64,000 nt of DNA from Okeania sp. SIO2B3 (GTDB lineage Bacteria > Cyanobacteriota > Cyanobacteriia > Cyanobacteriales > Microcoleaceae), in assembly GCF_010672525.1 (NCBI RefSeq), contig NZ_JAAHGH010000028.1:1-64000 (forward strand), written 5' to 3'. Below the pieces are notes generated by a model. That model worked only from the letters and a program-made list of their open reading frames with translations. It was not told where the DNA came from and ran no database searches. This document shows positions 9,206 to 17,674 of the stretch, in pieces. How positions within the stretch are numbered: the first letter of the stretch is position 1; each line of letters begins with the position of its first letter. The translations under genes were made by a program, and so were the position numbers.

Positions 9206-10051
9206 TTAAATAGAAATTTCAGAGATATAATTTTTAGGTATACGTTCAAATAAAGACAAAGTATCCTCTGCTGAGATATTGGCTAAATTTTGGAGCAAAA
9301 TTAGAGCAGCTTTGGGATATTTTCGTGCTGCTTGTTCAAATAAATCTAGTGTCAACATCGGTTTTCTATCTCCTATTTTATCATAAGTTGCTGACCTTGA
9401 TTTAGCTATATAATTTTTGACAGTTTTATTATTAATTTTCTCCTGTTTTTTGTAGTCTAGTAATTCTCTACCGAGACTGGATGCATGGTCGAATGTTGGT
9501 GCTAAATTTACTAAATCATTGACAATAAATCCACAATTTTCGTGATGTCTATCAGTGTTACCTATCCAAGCATCTAATAATAAGTAACCAACAAAAATTT
9601 CTATTGCTGTTTCAATACCTTCAGGAGGTTTCCAGTTTAAAGGTAAATTTATATTGATAGAATTATAGGCGATCGCTTCAACTACAATATCAAGAGTATG
9701 TTCGGAAACTTTATAATTACTCGGACTAAATTCGGGATAACTTTTATCTATTTTTACTAAAATTTGGTTACCAGGAATAAGAGTGTTATTTTCTGGTACA
9801 AAGGAAGGAGAAATTGTGCCTAAATTACCTTTCCAAATTGCTAGTTCATAATGTGCATGAGGTAGCTTTAGTAACTCACATAATTCTGATGCTATTTTTT
9901 CTGACCAAGCTTCCCCAGTATTAGGTCTAGCTTTTTTGTATAAATAGTTAAGCTCATTCTCGCAATACCAAAATTTGTCCTTAGTTCCTAGTTGTTCCGT
10001 TTCTAAGATTGAATCTTCTGGAACTTCAATAATGTTAAATAAATTGCACAT
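9206..10051 (-). CDS. HipA-like Ser/Thr kinase, C-terminal domain only
   Basis: A 281-aa protein with the HipA kinase core. The catalytic loop GNTDRHHEN (Asp167, Asn172) and the metal-binding LAPTFDHASSLG (Asp188, a DFG equivalent) are intact. Lys39/Lys40 in YLYKKARPNTGEAWSEK are candidate ATP-binding residues. The N-subdomain of full HipA (about 100 residues) is missing and may be encoded by the HIRAN gene downstream. HipA-type kinases phosphorylate glutamyl- or tryptophanyl-tRNA synthetase and stop translation; the target here is unknown. No HipB-like DNA-binding gene is adjacent. It is the first gene of a possible four-gene operon ending in the PARIS-like pair. No clear Shine-Dalgarno precedes the ATG, and a MITE ends 25 bp upstream. 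Confidence 0.8.
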   Translation of the reverse strand: MCNLFNIIEVPEDSILETEQLGTKDKFWYCENELNYLYKKARPNTGEAWSEKIASELCELLKLPHAHYELAIWKGNLGTISPSFVPENNTLIPGNQILVKIDKSYPEFSPSNYKVSEHTLDIVVEAIAYNSININLPLNWKPPEGIETAIEIFVGYLLLDAWIGNTDRHHENCGFIVNDLVNLAPTFDHASSLGRELLDYKKQEKINNKTVKNYIAKSRSATYDKIGDRKPMLTLDLFEQAARKYPKAALILLQNLANISAEDTLSLFERIPKNYISEISI

Positions 10052-10076
10052 TAGTAGTTATTAATTTTTAATCTAA

Positions 10077-10176
10077 TAGGATTTACGCTGAGACCGTATA
10101 GATACCTCTCAATACTATTGTACAATAGTTTTTCAACTCTATAGATAGTACAGATAGTACCTTTGCGTAAATCCTG
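10077..10176 (-). mobile_element. MITE-1 copy 1, diverged
   Basis: Inverted ends AGGATTTACGC and GCGTAAATCCT with a central palindrome around CTATTGTACAATAG. It is flanked by the 5-bp direct repeat TCTAA (10072-10076 and 10177-10181). The orientation matches the copy at 35248. It lies between any upstream promoter and the HipA-like gene. Confidence 0.75.
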
Positions 10177-10386
10177 TCTAACTAATTTTAAATATCAATA
10201 AAAGCTTGTGTTTGTCTTTCGATTCTTTATCAATAGAAAACAAAATCATTTCTGTAGGTCATTATTGATAATAAATGTTATACTATAAACTTAAATAATA
10301 ACTCAAGTGATTTTGGGCAATATTTCAATACTCAAATTAAAAAATATTGCTATAGAACATTTTTGTAAGCTGAGGTACACCCTGAA

Positions 10387-10406
10387 GCGAGCAAGATGCT
10401 CGCACT
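10387..10406. repeat. 20-bp palindromic repeat, copy 1
   Basis: Consensus of the family is GCGRGCAAGATGCYCGCACT; a hairpin-forming, intergenic element. Other copies lie at 10436, 19061 (inverted), 24000 and 50481 (inverted). Confidence 0.7.
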
Positions 10407-10435
10407 GGGAATATTTAATTTTTAATATCGGGCAC

Positions 10436-10455
10436 GCGGGCAAGATGCTCGCACT
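10436..10455. repeat. 20-bp palindromic repeat, copy 2
   Basis: Second copy, 49 bp after the first and in the same orientation, just upstream of mnmG. Confidence 0.7.
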
Positions 10456-10501
10456 TCATATACCTGGAATTTGCTGTAACAAATAACTTTTAACTAATAA
10501 C

Positions 10502-12415
10502 ATGACCACAACTTTCGATTTCCAAGACGAATACGACATCATCGTAGTAGGTGCAGGCCACTCAGGTTGCGAAGCCGCCCTTGCCTCCGCACGCCTCGGT
10601 TGCCGCACCCTCCTACTAACCCTCAACCTCGACAAAATAGCTTGGCAACCATGCAACCCTGCTGTTGGCGGCCCCGCAAAATCTCAACTTACCCACGAGG
10701 TCGATGCTTTGGGTGGAGAAATTGGCAAAATGAGCGATCGCACTTATCTCCAAAAACGCATCCTTAATTCATCTCGTGGGCCTGCCGTCTGGGCGTTACG
10801 TGCTCAAACTGACAAACGGGAATACGCCGCCGTTATGCGTAACATTGTGGAAAACCAGGAAAACCTCCGAGTCCGGGAAAGCATGGTGACAGATTTAATT
10901 CTGGGAGACAACGACGAAATTATCGGAGTGGAAACCTACTTCGGTGTCGCTTTCAAATGCAAAGCTGTCATCCTGACCACCGGAACATTCCTGGGGGGAG
11001 TTATTTGGGTAGGCAACAAGTCAATGCCAGCAGGTCGTGCGGGAGAATTTCCTGCCATCGGTCTCACCGAAACCCTCAATAAACTTGGTTTTGAAACCGG
11101 ACGACTGAAAACAGGTACACCTGCCAGAGTTGACAAACGTTCTGTTGACTACACTGACCTCGAAGAGCAACCAGGGGATGAAAAAGTGCGTTGGTTTAGT
11201 TTCGACCCGGAAGTGTGGGTGGAACGGGAACAAATGTGTTGTTATCTGACGCGCACTACTGAAGAAACTCACAAACTAATTCGCGATAATTTGCACTTGT
11301 CTCCTGTTTATGGTGGGTGGGTGGATGCGAAAGGTCCCCGTTATTGTCCGAGTATTGAGGATAAAATTGTTCGCTTTGCTGATAAAAGTAGTCATCAAAT
11401 ATTTATTGAACCCGAAGGTCGTGATATTCCTGAACTTTATATTCAGGGGTTTTCTACTGGTTTGCCAGAGAAATTGCAATTACAAATGTTGCGGAGTTTG
11501 CCTGGTTTGGAAAATTGTGTGATGTTGCGACCTGCTTATGCTGTGGAATATGATTATTTGCCTGCAACTCAATGTTATCCGACGTTGATGACTAAGAAAA
11601 TTGAAGGGTTATTTTGTGCCGGTCAAATTAATGGTACCACTGGATATGAGGAGGCGGCAGCTCAGGGTCTTGTGGCGGGAATAAATGCGGTTAAATTTGT
11701 TAAAAATCAAGAGATGATTATTTTCCCCAGGGAACAAAGTTATATTGGTACTTTGATAGACGATCTATGTACAAAAGATTTGCGAGAACCCTATCGAATG
11801 TTGACGAGTCGTTCGGAATATCGTTTGATTTTACGGTCGGATAATGCGGACCAAAGACTAACTCCTTTGGGTCGAGAAATTGGTTTAATAGATGACCGTC
11901 GGTGGGAGTTATTTGAGAGGAAGCAAACTAATATTATTGCTGAAAAGAAACGGTTAGAGTCAACTCGAATCAAAGAAAAAGATGAGGTAGGAATTACTAT
12001 TGTTGCTGATATTAAGCAAAAGATTAAAGGTTCGATTACTTTGGCTGAACTTTTGCGCCGACCAGGTTTTCATTATGTGGATTTGGAAAAGTATAATCTA
12101 GGGAATTTAGATTTGAAATTGGTTGAAAAAGAGGGAGCAGAAATTGATATTAAATATTCTGGTTATTTGCAAAGGCAACAGAATCAAATTGACCAAATAA
12201 GTCGCCAGGAAAATCGGAAGTTACCTGTAGATTTAGATTATTTTGAAATTGTTACTTTGTCGATGGAGGCCAGGGAAAAATTGTCAAAAATTAAACCTTT
12301 AACTCTTGGGCAGGCGTCTCGTATTGGTGGGGTAAATCCGGCGGATATTAATGCTTTATTGGTTTATTTGGAGATAAAATATAGACAAGACCAATTAACT
12401 TCTGTGAGTATTTAA
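10502..12415 (+). CDS. mnmG: tRNA uridine-5-carboxymethylaminomethyl(34) synthesis enzyme MnmG (GidA)
   Basis: A 637-aa full-length MnmG. It has the N-terminal FAD dinucleotide fold ([22 protein letters not shown]), GTFLGGVIW, the [21 protein letters not shown] motif and the C-terminal [20 protein letters not shown]. With MnmE (GTPase) it installs the 5-carboxymethylaminomethyl group on U34 of tRNAs reading two-codon boxes, using FAD, NADH and a methylene-folate carbon donor. MnmE is not in the window. The gene stands alone. Codon use changes along the gene: the first third prefers C at third positions, and from about 11,250 on T and A dominate. Confidence 0.97.
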   Translation: MTTTFDFQDEYDIIVVGAGHSGCEAALASARLGCRTLLLTLNLDKIAWQPCNPAVGGPAKSQLTHEVDALGGEIGKMSDRTYLQKRILNSSRGPAVWALRAQTDKREYAAVMRNIVENQENLRVRESMVTDLILGDNDEIIGVETYFGVAFKCKAVILTTGTFLGGVIWVGNKSMPAGRAGEFPAIGLTETLNKLGFETGRLKTGTPARVDKRSVDYTDLEEQPGDEKVRWFSFDPEVWVEREQMCCYLTRTTEETHKLIRDNLHLSPVYGGWVDAKGPRYCPSIEDKIVRFADKSSHQIFIEPEGRDIPELYIQGFSTGLPEKLQLQMLRSLPGLENCVMLRPAYAVEYDYLPATQCYPTLMTKKIEGLFCAGQINGTTGYEEAAAQGLVAGINAVKFVKNQEMIIFPREQSYIGTLIDDLCTKDLREPYRMLTSRSEYRLILRSDNADQRLTPLGREIGLIDDRRWELFERKQTNIIAEKKRLESTRIKEKDEVGITIVADIKQKIKGSITLAELLRRPGFHYVDLEKYNLGNLDLKLVEKEGAEIDIKYSGYLQRQQNQIDQISRQENRKLPVDLDYFEIVTLSMEAREKLSKIKPLTLGQASRIGGVNPADINALLVYLEIKYRQDQLTSVSI

Positions 12416-12775
12416 TTACTGGAAGAGCTACTGGAAGAGCGATAGCCAAACTCAATAGACAACACGCTTTTTGTTTGGTCTATCCTTAATAGATAAACTT
12501 CGCTTTTTTTCTACCCAACTTATTCGCAGGTCTAGATTGATTTTGTGGGTAAGCTTAGGCAAATGAAAACCTTTCCTTTAAGCTCTCTCCTACTCCGAGA
12601 AGCAGGACAGTTTCATTTTCAAAATAAGTGTATAATTAAATTTTTAACTTATTCTGAGCTTACTCACAGCCATTGTTTCAAGAAATGTAAAAATATAGTT
12701 AAACTAACTAATTGAATATAATTTGCTAAGTTAAAATAATCAGAAGTAAAATTATTAATAATTAGCTCTAAGTCA
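12416..12775. other. Intergenic region with a possible 123-bp inverted-repeat element
   Basis: No gene. A short direct repeat (actggaagagc) follows the mnmG stop. From 12545 to 12667 the ends GTGGGTAAGCTTAG and the reverse complement of CTGAGCTTACTCAC pair as imperfect inverted repeats, which could be a single-copy MITE. I see no clear target duplication. Confidence 0.35.
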
Positions 12776-13507
12776 ATGAGTGATATAAAATGCCCCAATT
12801 TAGAAGAAATAAAAAATATAGGCGAATACCAAGCCTGTGTAGAGCAATTACATCATACAACATGGTATGTTGCTAGTACTATTCTGATGCAGTCAATTCT
12901 AACAGCTATTATAACAGAAGCTCTTTACAATTTATTAATTCGTTCTAGCCTACAAAGATTAATTATTAGACAATGGATGCTCGGGAGAAATATTACTCCT
13001 GTTAAAGATAAGATGACTGCTTTTCAACGTTCGGTAGGGATGGGTAATGGATCGAATATTTATTCTCTTCCCTATCAACAGCTATGTGGTCAGATTACTA
13101 ATGCTTTACGGAATCAACTTGATTCCGGAGAGGGTGCTTTATTAGATATATTTGCTCGCGATGTACATCCAGAAAATTTAGAAAGATTAAAAAGTAAAAA
13201 TGCTCAAGACTTATCGAATGAGGAACAAAACAATTTAGCTGTGATAGAGGAACAAGTATTTAATAGCGCAGATAGAGGTCTTGACGATCTTCAAATTACT
13301 CTAGCTAAGTGGTGGCTCAAAGTAGACTATATTTTTTCAATACTGATCAGTTTTATAATTTTAGATAGGTTATTAACAGTACCCACTACGTTTTCGGTTG
13401 CGGATAGTATAGCAGAATTCATACTGGCTTTTTCTATTTCTATGATATCAGGATTTTTAGCTCCGACAATTCGTAATTTCTTACTCAATATACTTGGTAA
13501 AAGATAG
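12776..13507 (+). CDS. Membrane protein of unknown function, partner of an alpha/beta hydrolase
   Basis: A 243-aa protein with a transmembrane segment at about 31-55 (ASTILMQSILTAIITEAL), a basic cytosolic-type stretch (SSLQRLIIRQWML), a soluble centre and two C-terminal hydrophobic segments (about 180-200 and 209-232). The layout (N-terminal anchor followed by a basic patch, central helical part, W-W before two C-terminal membrane segments) parallels the protein encoded at 15084, so the two may be distant relatives. The hydrolase gene starts 47 bp downstream on the same strand, which suggests co-transcription. I do not recognise the family. A scaffold or membrane anchor for the hydrolase is an inference. 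Confidence 0.65.
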   Translation: MSDIKCPNLEEIKNIGEYQACVEQLHHTTWYVASTILMQSILTAIITEALYNLLIRSSLQRLIIRQWMLGRNITPVKDKMTAFQRSVGMGNGSNIYSLPYQQLCGQITNALRNQLDSGEGALLDIFARDVHPENLERLKSKNAQDLSNEEQNNLAVIEEQVFNSADRGLDDLQITLAKWWLKVDYIFSILISFIILDRLLTVPTTFSVADSIAEFILAFSISMISGFLAPTIRNFLLNILGKR

Positions 13508-13554
13508 AAAGAATTTCAAGATAAGTATATATTAAATATTAACAACATCTGAAA

Positions 13555-14433
13555 ATGCTCAAAGATAACAATCAGAAAAGTAAAGATCGAATAATAACCC
13601 TCAGACAAAATGAAAATAAATATGCAATCAGAGAAGAAGTTCATGGTAAAACTACCATAACTTCTAGTGACATAATTATTCTAACTCATGGATATAATGT
13701 TTCAGAAGAAGGGGCGGAAGAAGCATACAAAGAATTTCAAAAAAATTTTAATAAATATTCTAATCAATTATCAACATTAAACAAAGCAATCTATTGGTTG
13801 ATTTGGCCCTCCAATAAACCGAATAAACGTGATAGTGAATTATCTTATTTTAAAACAGTAGGTGTTGCTAAAAATTGTGGGGAAAAACTTGCTGAATATT
13901 TGAAAAAATTAAATTTTTCGGCAAGTAATAAGCAACCTCGTATTATTTTAATAGGACATTCTTTAGGGTGTCGTTTATTACTTGAAGCTTTAAAAAAGAC
14001 CATAAAAACTAACTTTAAATTGGAAGTTTTTTTAATGGCTGCTGCTGTTCCAGTGTCCATGGTACAACCAGGTCAACAATTAAATCCTAGTATTTCTTCT
14101 ACAGAAAAATATCGTATCTTATACTCAAAAAAAGATTGGGTTTTAGAATATACTTTTCCCTGGGGTCAAAAATTAGCAGGAGAAGGATTCGATCAGGCTG
14201 TAGGTTTCAAAGGAAACCCCAATATGGGAGTTTGGTCTAATACTAAAGACATGGAAAACTACGGTCATAGTGATTACTGGAAAGGAGAAAAATCAGTGAA
14301 GTGGATTCTTTCACAATTAGGAATTCTCAAAACTTCTTCCAGAAACTTAAAATTAGAGCGACCAACAATAGCATCTAAATCTAGAACTTTAAAATGGCGA
14401 ACCATTCCAGAAAGAGAACTGAGTTACTCTTAG
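13555..14433 (+). CDS. Alpha/beta hydrolase (DUF900-like serine hydrolase)
   Basis: A 292-aa alpha/beta hydrolase. The oxyanion region is IILTHGYNVSEEGA (about 41-54), the nucleophile elbow GHSLGC has Ser136, and late candidate acid and histidine residues lie in YSKKDWVLEY and NYGHSDYW. It lacks a signal peptide. The substrate is unknown; the fold covers esterases, lipases and peptidases. It sits between two membrane protein genes (47 bp after the first, 650 bp before the second). Known bacterial defence and competition modules pair lipase-like hydrolases with membrane proteins, but there is no direct sign of that here. The start is an ATG with weak upstream AACAUCUG context and no strong Shine-Dalgarno. 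Confidence 0.8.
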   Translation: MLKDNNQKSKDRIITLRQNENKYAIREEVHGKTTITSSDIIILTHGYNVSEEGAEEAYKEFQKNFNKYSNQLSTLNKAIYWLIWPSNKPNKRDSELSYFKTVGVAKNCGEKLAEYLKKLNFSASNKQPRIILIGHSLGCRLLLEALKKTIKTNFKLEVFLMAAAVPVSMVQPGQQLNPSISSTEKYRILYSKKDWVLEYTFPWGQKLAGEGFDQAVGFKGNPNMGVWSNTKDMENYGHSDYWKGEKSVKWILSQLGILKTSSRNLKLERPTIASKSRTLKWRTIPERELSYS

Positions 14434-14787
14434 CAATAAGGTCTCGAACAACCCTTCATTTCAGTTAGCCTCCTCCGGAGGAACTTCGTTAACAGTTATC
14501 AGTTATCAGTACCTCTAGCTGTTTGCGCAGCATTCTGCAAGAAAGCAAGAGGCTTGATATCAGGAATAGTCTCTTTTTTTATCCCTTTAAAAAGGGACGC
14601 GCATACCCACAATTTTTCGGTAAACAAAATAATCGAGGTTGCACATTATGGAATAATACTGCCAAAAATAGGTGTTCGACTTTGACTAAAAAAAACCTAA
14701 TATTAATCGTTCTAGCAATTATCAAATCCAAAATCTCTTTCATCAAAAATCTCAAATCATTCGTCACTGTGCAACGCCAAATAATCT

Positions 14788-14815
14788 GTAGGGACGTTTC
14801 ATGCAACTTCCTTAC
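14788..14815. repeat. 28-bp palindromic repeat, copy 1
   Basis: Starts GTAGGGACGTTTC and ends GCAACTTCCTTAC; imperfect palindrome. Relatives lie at 22797, 26307 and, inside a coding region, 49859. Confidence 0.65.
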
Positions 14816-14818
14816 CTG

Positions 14819-14982
14819 TTACCGAATAATTAATAATTAATAATTAAATAATTCAGGTTTAAAGCCTCCCCTTTTAAGGGAAAAAAAAGTGCTAGGATAT
14901 TTCCTGATATTCAATTCTCTCGGTTTTAACCAGAGGTAATTATCAATTATCAATTATCAATTATCCATTATCCATTAATGAA
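14819..14982 (+). repeat. GTTTAAAG-core interspersed repeat
   Basis: Begins ttaccgaataattaa, has the core ggtttaaagcctcccc with a CCCCTTTTAAGGG palindrome, then ggttttaaccagaggtaatt, and ends with ATTATCA/ATTATCC heptamers and attaatgaa. The central block of the long form is mostly deleted. Confidence 0.65.
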
Positions 14983-15083
14983 CTATTCCCTAAGCACGAA
15001 AATTATGGCTAAATTCACCAACGCCACTTTTCAATTATTGTAAAAACCAGTTCAAATATTACAGTCTAAAACTAAAGATAATT

Positions 15084-15998
15084 ATGAGTTTATCTACTAT
15101 CATCACCATCGCAATTGCCCTCGCTTTTATTTATTTAGCTGCTAGTTTTTTCACTTATGCAATTCAAGAAAAAATTGTTTTATTCTTTAAATTAAAAGCT
15201 CATAACTTAAAAGACACTATTTATCGTTTGTTAGGAGAGGAAGCAAAACAAGAGGAATCTTATACAGAAAAATTTTATCGAAAATACTTACAGTCTTTCG
15301 GTCGATTGTTAGGAGAGGAAGCAAAACAAGAGGAAGCAAAACAAGAGGAACCTTATACAGAAAAATTTTATCGAAAATACTTACAGTCTTTCGGTCGATC
15401 TCTATCATCAAACCAAAAGAAAGCACCAAAATCTGGGGGAATAGAAAAAATATCTGCTAAACAGTTTGTTACTGATTTGATCGAGCTAGTAGCAACAGAA
15501 TTAAACTATAAAAATAGAAATTTCTACAATGAGTATGGATTGGAGAAAATTGTCGAAGATATTAATAGCAGTGATTGTCATTTTTCTGACAAAATGAAAC
15601 GAGACCTTTCTGCAATTGCACAAAGAGCGATCAATAAATTTCAAGACAAAGGAGAGCAGCTTCAATATTTAGAGCAAGAACTTGAGTCTTGGTTTAATAG
15701 AGCAATAGAATATGCTCAAGAAAATTACCTTAGAAAATCGAAATATATTTCCATTGTATTATCTGTAATAGTTGTTTTGATGTTCAATATTGACACAGTA
15801 AATATTATCAACAAATTATCAAAAAGCGAAATTACCTCAACCATAAGTAATAGAGTAACCGAAGCAGTAGTTTCAAACTCTCAATTAAATTCATGTTCGG
15901 AAGTCAATAATGATACTGAAGTTCAAACTTGTATTTCAAGTATTCTAGATGTTGTAGATGGAATTGATAATTTGCCTATTGGATGGAACCTTTCATAA
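15084..15998 (+). CDS. Membrane protein with internal repeat, C-terminus cut by an in-frame stop
   Basis: A 304-aa product. Residues 6-27 are a transmembrane segment, followed by QEKIVLFFKLKAHNLKDTI. A segment of about 25-30 residues (RLLGEEAKQEE and YTEKFYRKYLQSFG) occurs twice (about 49-74 and 75-105), a clean duplication in DNA as well. A second membrane segment (about 228-247) ends FNIDTVNII. The family I recall, large bacterial membrane proteins of unknown function, continues after an LPxGW motif with a G-APFW-F membrane helix. Here LPIGW is followed by TAA, yet the missing helix (GWILSIIAISQGAPFWFGIL) is encoded in the same frame downstream. It resembles the protein at 12776 and may work with the hydrolase between them. 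Confidence 0.65.
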   Translation: MSLSTIITIAIALAFIYLAASFFTYAIQEKIVLFFKLKAHNLKDTIYRLLGEEAKQEESYTEKFYRKYLQSFGRLLGEEAKQEEAKQEEPYTEKFYRKYLQSFGRSLSSNQKKAPKSGGIEKISAKQFVTDLIELVATELNYKNRNFYNEYGLEKIVEDINSSDCHFSDKMKRDLSAIAQRAINKFQDKGEQLQYLEQELESWFNRAIEYAQENYLRKSKYISIVLSVIVVLMFNIDTVNIINKLSKSEITSTISNRVTEAVVSNSQLNSCSEVNNDTEVQTCISSILDVVDGIDNLPIGWNLS

Positions 15999-16160
15999 CC
16001 ACTAAAAGCACAGTTCACACCCTTGAATTTTTCTAATGTTATAAAAGTAGTTACAGGATGGATTTTAAGTATTATTGCGATTTCTCAGGGAGCGCCTTTT
16101 TGGTTTGGAATTCTGAATAGTTTAATCAATGTTAAATCAAATAAATCAGCCAAAAATTAA
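15999..16160 (+). pseudogene. In-frame C-terminal remainder of the membrane protein
   Basis: After the TAA at 15996-15998 the same frame stays open for 53 codons to TAA 16158. It encodes FTPLNFSNVIKVVTGW, then a membrane helix with SQGAPFWFGILN, the expected family C-terminus. It is either a nonsense mutation (pseudogene), a readthrough case or a sequencing error. Confidence 0.6.
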
Positions 16161-16251
16161 TTGTATCTGTAGGGGTTTGGAGAGCAAACCTCTTTTTGAT
16201 ATTTTAGCTGATCAAAGAAACATGATTTGTAAGTTTTAACTACATTTTATT

Positions 16252-16481
16252 GTAAGCATTCAGCCGTCAGCTATCAGCTATCAGCTATTGCTTTTAATGA
16301 GTGATAAAAGCTTGATCGACTGAGCTAGAAAAATCTTACTACAAAAGTCAGCTCTAAAGTCTATATTCATTTAAAACCCCTCCTTAAGCACAGGTTATTA
16401 TTGCTGTTAACGCAGTTCCTCCGGAGGAGGCTAGCTGACTTCTAATAGCTGTTTGCGCAGCATTCCGCAGGAAATGCTTAC
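16252..16481 (-). mobile_element. MITE-4 copy with 8-bp target duplication
   Basis: A 230-bp element with ends GTAAGCATTCAGC and AATGCTTAC. It is flanked by perfect 8-bp direct repeats ATTTTATT (16244-16251 and 16482-16489). Inside are AGCTATC heptamers and a TCCTCCGGAGGA palindrome. The copy at 59487 is the same element in opposite orientation. Confidence 0.8.
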
Positions 16482-16521
16482 ATTTTATTTATAAGAATAG
16501 GTAATTATTAATTATTCATTA

Positions 16522-16983
16522 TTAATTATTCATTATTGAATCTGGTAGCCAATCTTCATCCAATATATGTTCCAGAGAATAAGGATTAATTTCTGGTAAT
16601 TGAAGTTCTGATTTAATTTGAGCAATCTTTCTAGCTTTGCCATAAAGATAATCAAGTCGTTCAGCTAAATAATTCTGTAAATTTGTTGTGATTTTTAATT
16701 CTAATTGATCCCGAAAAGTTAAAATTTCTCCACGCCAATGCCTAGAGTTATTAGCTCTTTCTTCTGACCAATATTGATAAAGTAGTAAATGTTGAATAAT
16801 TAAAATAACGAAACTTTGAGCAGCACTTTTTTCACTTCTACCCAAGGCTTCTAATTATTCAATTAAGTTCTCATAATCTAGGTTTTCTAATTGACAATTA
16901 TTTAGTAGTTTGATTGTTTCTTCTAACCACAGAAAATAATCTTCTTCATACAGTAATTTTAGATCGGTAATTTGATTAACCAT
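16522..16983 (-). pseudogene. DUF29 pseudogene with in-frame stop
   Basis: Close paralogue of the intact DUF29 gene at 19180-19626. From ATG 16983 it encodes MVNQITDLKLLYEEDYFLW, ENLIE, then a TAA (16855-16857) where the intact copy has GAG, and continues LEALGRSEKSAAQSFVILII to DEDWLPDSIMNN. Everything else is open and conserved, so a single codon change inactivated it. The final codons come from the adjacent heptamer-type ATTAATT/ATTCATT repeat, replacing the normal end. Confidence 0.75.
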
Positions 16984-17072
16984 GTTTTATGTCTATTTGT
17001 GAAAAAGTTAGCGATCGCGCAACAAAAATTTCGATAATTTTTCAGTATCTGTCGATAAATTTACAATTTTAA

Positions 17073-17648
17073 CTACCAAATTCTTGTCATATCTAATATA
17101 AATCCAGGCAAAACATCTTCACCAGATAATATTTCAGGAGAGTCTAATATTTCCACATCTTTACCAACGCGATAAATTTCTACTTGCCGATTTTTAGGAT
17201 TAATTAACCAACCCAACTGCATTCCATTTTCCAGATATTCTTTCATTTTTTCTCTAGTTTTAGGTAAGCTGTCGGAAAGTGACATTAATTCGATTAAAAA
17301 ATCAGGGCAAAGAGGTAAAAATTTCGTTCTTTGTTCGGGAGTTAAATTATTCCATTTTTCTATAGTTATCCAGGAAGCATCGGGAGAAAAGTTAGAGCCA
17401 TTTGGGAGGTTAAAACCTGCTGATGAATCAAAAGGAATACCAAGTTGATTTCTGTCTGACCAGTTAAATAATTGTTGGGTTAATCTGCCATTTCGATTTC
17501 CAGTTTCACCTCCCGTCGGCGACATAATAATTAAATCTCCTTTAGCATTTCTTTCAAATCTTAAATCCGGGTTTTTTTGACAGAGTTGAAAAAATTGTTC
17601 TTCTGTCATGTCAATTACTGAATTAAGCTCGATAGTCAAATTTGTCAT
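17073..17648 (-). CDS. Uma2 family (DUF820) putative endonuclease
   Basis: A 191-aa Uma2 protein with PD-(D/E)XK-like features: SPDASWI (conserved Asp), CPDFLIELMS (Asp-x-n-Glu), then KMKEYLENGMQLGWLINP with the conserved Lys, and the usual late GEDVLPGFILDM. Uma2 proteins are multi-copy in cyanobacteria and their role is not settled; a nuclease fold is predicted. I place the start at 17648 (MTNLTIELNSV) because the 11 codons upstream of it lie in, or next to, the duplicated tail of a second Uma2 copy. Confidence 0.82.
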   Translation of the reverse strand: MTNLTIELNSVIDMTEEQFFQLCQKNPDLRFERNAKGDLIIMSPTGGETGNRNGRLTQQLFNWSDRNQLGIPFDSSAGFNLPNGSNFSPDASWITIEKWNNLTPEQRTKFLPLCPDFLIELMSLSDSLPKTREKMKEYLENGMQLGWLINPKNRQVEIYRVGKDVEILDSPEILSGEDVLPGFILDMTRIW

Positions 17649-17674
17649 TTTGGTTATTTTTTCCTCAGAGTTAA

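Larger units (their letters stand above)
10182..10501. other. Intergenic region between defence island and mnmG
   Basis: About 320 bp without a gene. It is AT-rich and contains two copies of the 20-bp palindrome listed separately. Divergent promoters for mnmG and for the HipA-like operon must lie here or in the adjacent MITE; I cannot place them with confidence. Confidence 0.4.
14434..15083. other. Repeat-filled intergenic region
   Basis: No credible gene in 650 bp. It contains GATAACT-like heptamers near 14495, a fragment of MITE-4 sequence (14518-14545), a partial inverted GTTTAAAG-core repeat (about 14578-14630), a 28-bp palindrome at 14788 and a full GTTTAAAG-core repeat at 14819. Confidence 0.55.

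Noticed and set aside
9206-10051. Canonical HipBA toxin-antitoxin system
   Set aside because: No HipB-like helix-turn-helix gene next to the kinase, and the kinase lacks the HipA N-terminal domain.
12545-12667. Fifth MITE family downstream of mnmG
   Set aside because: Ends pair imperfectly, only one copy is seen, and no target duplication could be found; kept only as a note in the intergenic entry.
14523-14840. 105-codon plus-strand frame between the hydrolase and the second membrane protein gene
   Set aside because: Made of repeat fragments (MITE-4 piece, GTTTAAAG repeat, palindrome), with no conserved-looking sequence.
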